A stretch of 64,000 nucleotides of DNA from Henriciella pelagia (GTDB lineage: Bacteria; Pseudomonadota; Alphaproteobacteria; Caulobacterales; Hyphomonadaceae), in contig NZ_NCSU01000011.1 of NCBI RefSeq assembly GCF_002088945.1, positions 744,001 to 808,000 of the forward strand, read 5' to 3'. A program made the position numbers and the translations under genes. The notes beneath the pieces are model-generated. The model searched no databases and was not told the origin of the DNA. It saw nothing but the letters and a program-made list of their open reading frames with translations. Shown in pieces: positions 61,429 through 64,000 of this stretch (the first letter of the stretch is position 1; every line of letters begins with the position of its first letter).

Positions 61429-61971
61429 ATGCGTTTCCTCCTCCCTGCCATCTCCATCCTCGCTTTCACCCTGACGGCCTGCTCAAGCGGCCCGCCAAAA
61501 CGTGGAGGACCTCCGGGCGCCGATAGCGGAGGTCCGCGCGGCGCATCTGCAATGAATGGCCCTGTCGCCCGTCCGGTCGCACTGCTCTTTGCCGGTACCG
61601 ACACCAATGGCGACATGGTCGTCTCTCTCGCCGAAGCGAACGCCGCGCTGGCCGCAGAATGGGCGACGCTTTCAGATGGCGAGGATGACGTTTCCGTCCT
61701 CCGGTTGTCCGACTGGCTGCTCAAGGCGCTCGGCTCGCCAGACGCGCAACCATCGACCGTCGCCTTCGACACGAATTTCGATGGCCAGGTCACGCGCGAA
61801 GAGTTCGAGATCAGACTTGGCGCAGAGTTCGACAAGCTTGATGCGTCGAAGGACCGGACCCTTCAGCGCAGCGAACTTGTTTTCGACGTGCCAAATGCTA
61901 GCTCGCGCGATGGCGGTGGCTTTGGCAATCGGGGCTCTGGCGGCCCACCGCGAGGTGAGCGACCACGCTAG
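61429..61971 (+). CDS. EF-hand domain lipoprotein
   Basis: A protein of 180 residues. A lipoprotein signal ends in LAFTLTAC (Cys18), followed by a Gly/Pro-rich linker. Three EF-hand-like loops follow: DTNGDMVVSLAE, DTNFDGQVTREE and DASKDRTLQRSE. The first two have complete Ca2+-binding positions; the third is degenerate. The C-terminal tail is Gly/Arg-rich. Probably an envelope Ca2+-binding protein. The RNA hairpin cluster begins 14 bases after its stop. Confidence 0.85.
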   Translation: MRFLLPAISILAFTLTACSSGPPKRGGPPGADSGGPRGASAMNGPVARPVALLFAGTDTNGDMVVSLAEANAALAAEWATLSDGEDDVSVLRLSDWLLKALGSPDAQPSTVAFDTNFDGQVTREEFEIRLGAEFDKLDASKDRTLQRSELVFDVPNASSRDGGGFGNRGSGGPPRGERPR

Positions 61972-61984
61972 CTGAGACACAGAA

Positions 61985-62072
61985 CAAGAGCCGGATCTCC
62001 TCCACCTGACGCCCGAGTAGCCGGACTCTTGAGACGGGCGGCCCTTTCCCTCCCTTCACAGGGCCGCCCGTC
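61985..62072 (+). ncRNA. Candidate small RNA unit A: two hairpins with CCTCC loops
   Basis: Hairpin 1 (61985-62031) pairs CAAGAGCCGG with CCGG-A-CTCTTG and has CTCCTCCACCTGACGCCC in its loop. Hairpin 2 (62033-62072) is a perfect 13-base-pair stem (GACGGGCGGCCCT / AGGGCCGCCCGTC) with CCCTCCCTTC in its loop. Both loops expose CCTCC, complementary to GGAGG ribosome sites. It starts 14 bases after the EF-hand gene and may be processed from its 3' end. No T-run follows hairpin 2. Confidence 0.5.
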
Positions 62073-62161
62073 ACCTTCTCTCAAGGATCACGTCGACACC
62101 TGAACTGGATTTAATGAACGAGCTCCGACGGAAGTCGGCGCGCCAGTCTTCCAATCAAGAC

Positions 62162-62241
62162 AGAAGGCAGCTTTCCTCCCCCTTGACGCTTGCCTTCTCT
62201 GCAGAGCCGGACGGTGCTCCTCCCTTCTCGCACCGTCCGGC
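62162..62241 (+). ncRNA. Candidate small RNA unit B: two hairpins with CCTCC loops
   Basis: Hairpin 3 (62162-62198) has a perfect 8-base-pair stem (AGAAGGCA / TGCCTTCT) and a loop with TTCCTCCCCCTTGACGCT. Hairpin 4 (62206-62241) is a perfect 12-base-pair stem (GCCGGACGGTGC / GCACCGTCCGGC) with loop TCCTCCCTTCTC. The pattern repeats unit A: a first loop with CCTCC plus TGACGC, then a strong stem with CCTCC in the loop. Between the units lies a small CCGAC-GGAA-GTCGG hairpin. On the other strand hairpin 4 could act as a terminator for the enoyl-CoA hydratase gene. Confidence 0.5.
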
Positions 62242-62251
62242 GATCACAGGC

Positions 62252-63166
62252 CTAGACCTTCGAAATCCACTCGAATTCTTCTTCCTCCCACCAAGGGAAG
62301 AAGGTTGGCATGCCCTCGGAAACGCTGACCGTGTAATTGGCGGGACGTTTTTCCAGGAAGCTCATCACGCCTTCCTTTGCATCCGGCGAACGGCCACGTT
62401 CGTAAATAGCTGCGGAATCGACAATGTGCGCGTCCATCGGATGCCCAGCCCCCAGCATCCGCCACATCATCTGCCGGGTCAGCGCATTGGAGACAGGCGC
62501 GGTATTGTCTGCAATCTCGCGCGCGACTTCCTTTGCCCGCTTCATCAAGTCTGCCTGCGGCACGACTTCCGAAACAAGCTTGCCAGCCAATGCCTCGGCA
62601 GCCGGGAAGACGCGGCCCGTATAGCACCATTCAAGTGCCTGTGAGATGCCCACCAGGCGCGGCAGGAACCAGCTGGAGGCTGCTTCCGGGTTGATCCCGC
62701 GGCGGTTGAACACAAAGCCGAAGCGCGCATTGTCCGATGCGATCCGGATATCCATCGGCAGCTGCATCGTAACGCCAATGCCAACCGCTGCGCCATTGAT
62801 CGCACCGATCACCGGCTTCAGGCTCTCGAAGATCCGCAGGGTGACCCGGCCGCCGCCATCACGCTGGATGTCGACCTTCTCCGACCGGCCCGCCTCACCG
62901 TCATTCGCGCGAGCATCATAGTCGAACGTCTTTGCGCCGGAGGAGAGATCAGCGCCTGCGCAGAAGGCCCGTTCGCCATGTCCAGTGACGATGACCACTT
63001 TTACATCATCATCGGCGTCAGTGATGTCGAAGGCCTTGATCATCTCCTGCATCATCTTGCCGGTGAAGGCATTCATATTGTCGGGACGGTACAGCGTGAG
63101 CGTTGCGATACCGTCTTCTTTCTCAAGCTTGATTTCGTCGAATTGCGCGAGCGTGGTTGCGGTCAT
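62252..63166 (-). CDS. Enoyl-CoA hydratase/isomerase family protein
   Basis: A protein of 304 residues with the crotonase fold. The CoA/oxyanion segments are RAFCAGADLSSGAKTFD and KPVIGAINGAAVGIGVTMQLPMDIRIAS, and RRGINPEAASSWFLPRLVG holds one of the usual catalytic acidic residues. It is somewhat longer than typical 260-residue hydratases because of an insertion at 78-105. The natural role is the second step of beta-oxidation or a related reaction. GGGAGACC precedes the ATG at 63166. Confidence 0.9.
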   Translation of the reverse strand: MTATTLAQFDEIKLEKEDGIATLTLYRPDNMNAFTGKMMQEMIKAFDITDADDDVKVVIVTGHGERAFCAGADLSSGAKTFDYDARANDGEAGRSEKVDIQRDGGGRVTLRIFESLKPVIGAINGAAVGIGVTMQLPMDIRIASDNARFGFVFNRRGINPEAASSWFLPRLVGISQALEWCYTGRVFPAAEALAGKLVSEVVPQADLMKRAKEVAREIADNTAPVSNALTRQMMWRMLGAGHPMDAHIVDSAAIYERGRSPDAKEGVMSFLEKRPANYTVSVSEGMPTFFPWWEEEEFEWISKV

Positions 63167-63521
63167 GTCTTGGTCTCCCTTTGATCAACAGTTGCGGCAA
63201 AGGAAGGCGGCTTACGCTAGGGTCGTCAAGCGCTCTTCGTGTCGCCTTGACGACGCGCACCAGCCCCGACGGCATCTCGTTATCAGGAGCGAGAGGCCTC
63301 AGATCGAGTTCGCGCAAACCTTTACCGTCACAGTCTCCACTGAAGCGAAGAGCAAATCTTTTGTAACACAGCCGCGTCAATTCGAACTGTGCCGACGATC
63401 CCTGGGAGGTGGAGGGCGATCGGCTGCATGCGGATGTGGACTTTGTTCTGAAACACAGCAAAATCTACAGGCAGGACCGCACCGCGTCGCCATAGCATTG
63501 CTAGTGCCAGCAGGGAGTTCC
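63167..63521. other. Intergenic region upstream of the desaturase-like gene
   Basis: A 355-base divergent spacer with promoters for the enoyl-CoA hydratase (minus) and the sterol-desaturase-family gene (plus). No convincing -35/-10 pair, RNA gene, repeat or short coding frame was seen. Confidence 0.5.
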
Positions 63522-64000
63522 ATGTTTGAAGATATTGCACCAACGACGCTTGCCGCGCCGGCCTTCATCCTGTCCGTCATCTGGGAATGGTGGGCGGTAA
63601 AATCCGGGCACGCCAATGGCAATTATGAGACGAAGGATGCAGTCACCTCACTTGCTATGGGCGCCGGCAATCTCGTCGTGAACACGCTAACCGGTGCCAT
63701 CTCGCTCTGGATGATGATGCTGCTCTGGAACTATCGCCTGATCGATATTCCCGTCACCTGGTGGAGTGGACTGCTTCTTTTCGTCCTTTATGACTTTATC
63801 TATTATTGGAAGCATCGTCTCGCCCACCGTATGCGATGGTTCTGGATGGAGCATGTGACGCACCATTCCTCACGTCAGTACAATCTGACGACAGCCCTTC
63901 GTCAGCCCTGGTTCGGACCTTTTTCGGGACTCATCCTGCTCGGCACCCCGCTTGTTCTGACAGGATTTCATCCACTCTTCATTTTCTTCGTCGCTAGCCT
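63522..64000 (+). CDS. Sterol desaturase/fatty acid hydroxylase family protein (3' end beyond window)
   Basis: The frame starts at an ATG at 63522 (MFEDIAPTTLAAPAFILSV), preceded by GGGAG, and is open to the window end (159 codons). It has three or four transmembrane helices and the first histidine boxes of the family: YWKHRLAHR (HxxxH type, about residues 96-103) and EHVTHHSS (about 111). The family uses a di-iron centre to hydroxylate or desaturate lipids. The remaining His boxes would be beyond the window. Confidence 0.88.
   Translation, partial: MFEDIAPTTLAAPAFILSVIWEWWAVKSGHANGNYETKDAVTSLAMGAGNLVVNTLTGAISLWMMMLLWNYRLIDIPVTWWSGLLLFVLYDFIYYWKHRLAHRMRWFWMEHVTHHSSRQYNLTTALRQPWFGPFSGLILLGTPLVLTGFHPLFIFFVAS

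Noticed and set aside
1..64000. CRISPR arrays, prophage, insertion sequences, rRNA or tRNA genes
   Set aside because: No regularly spaced repeats, transposase or integrase products, phage structural genes or rRNA-like stretches were seen.

Overview
The window is about 60% G+C and densely coded, and it reads as chromosomal DNA of an alphaproteobacterium. Supporting signs are the hisS-hisZ-hisG order, a MucR/Ros regulator, the DUF1491, DUF1499 and DUF2336 families, a PAS_5 protein, an alphaproteobacterial-type histidyl-tRNA synthetase, and C-rich anti-Shine-Dalgarno-like RNA hairpins. The gene set fits the Caulobacterales/Maricaulales (Hyphomonadaceae-like marine or aquatic heterotrophs). That placement is inference from gene content. 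No phage, insertion sequence, CRISPR array, rRNA or tRNA was seen.

Layout. 1-8.8 kb: satD-like and DUF3307 genes under a dyad-bearing promoter, argF, a ZntB/CorA transporter coupled to an MscS channel, an S41 protease behind a LapA-like protein, YihY and a glutathione transferase. 8.9-16 kb: a MarR regulator divergent from an acyl-CoA dehydrogenase; an ArsR / secreted protein / SRPBCC operon with two operators on its promoter; a REP-like inverted repeat; argD; a candidate small RNA; a LysR regulator divergent from a VOC enzyme. 16-20 kb: the histidine operon hisS-hisZ-hisG, preceded by a 12-residue leader peptide with six consecutive His codons whose start codon lies at the predicted transcription start. 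20-33 kb: a Tat-type lipoprotein glycosidase, KtrB, acyl-CoA thioesterase, two Opp permeases, a DUF442 phosphatase-like protein, an ATP-grasp-like protein, an MBL hydrolase, a DJ-1/PfpI protein, DUF1499, an acyl-CoA ligase and GDPD. 33-46 kb: a CrtR-like desaturase, pdxH, an SDR, mdh, aroC, two related small membrane proteins, azoreductase with LysR, ferredoxin-NADP reductase, rhodanese, PRC-barrel, thymidine kinase and a histidine kinase. 46-50 kb: a secreted protein, sufE, a stand-alone DnaA-domain-IV protein, PAS_5 and MucR. 50-58 kb: a ten-gene Mrp-type Na+/H+ antiporter operon with overlapping genes. 58-64 kb: DUF2336, a DoxX-like protein, MFS, an EF-hand lipoprotein, a cluster of four hairpins each exposing CCTCC in its loop, an enoyl-CoA hydratase and the start of a sterol-desaturase-family gene.

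How the genes work together. Arginine (argF, argD), histidine (hisG/hisZ with hisS), aromatic (aroC), pyridoxal phosphate (pdxH) and TCA-cycle (mdh) genes are interleaved with lipid genes (acyl-CoA dehydrogenase, thioesterase, ligase, hydratase, desaturases) and ion-homeostasis systems (Mrp, KtrB, ZntB, MscS). The most notable non-coding signals are the leaderless histidine leader peptide with mutually exclusive hairpins, the tandem anti-SD hairpins at 61985-62241, and the promoter-terminator unit at 14286-14437. The two RNA regions share a CCTGACGCCC core and may belong to one small RNA family. All calls come from reading the sequence; no database search was run.
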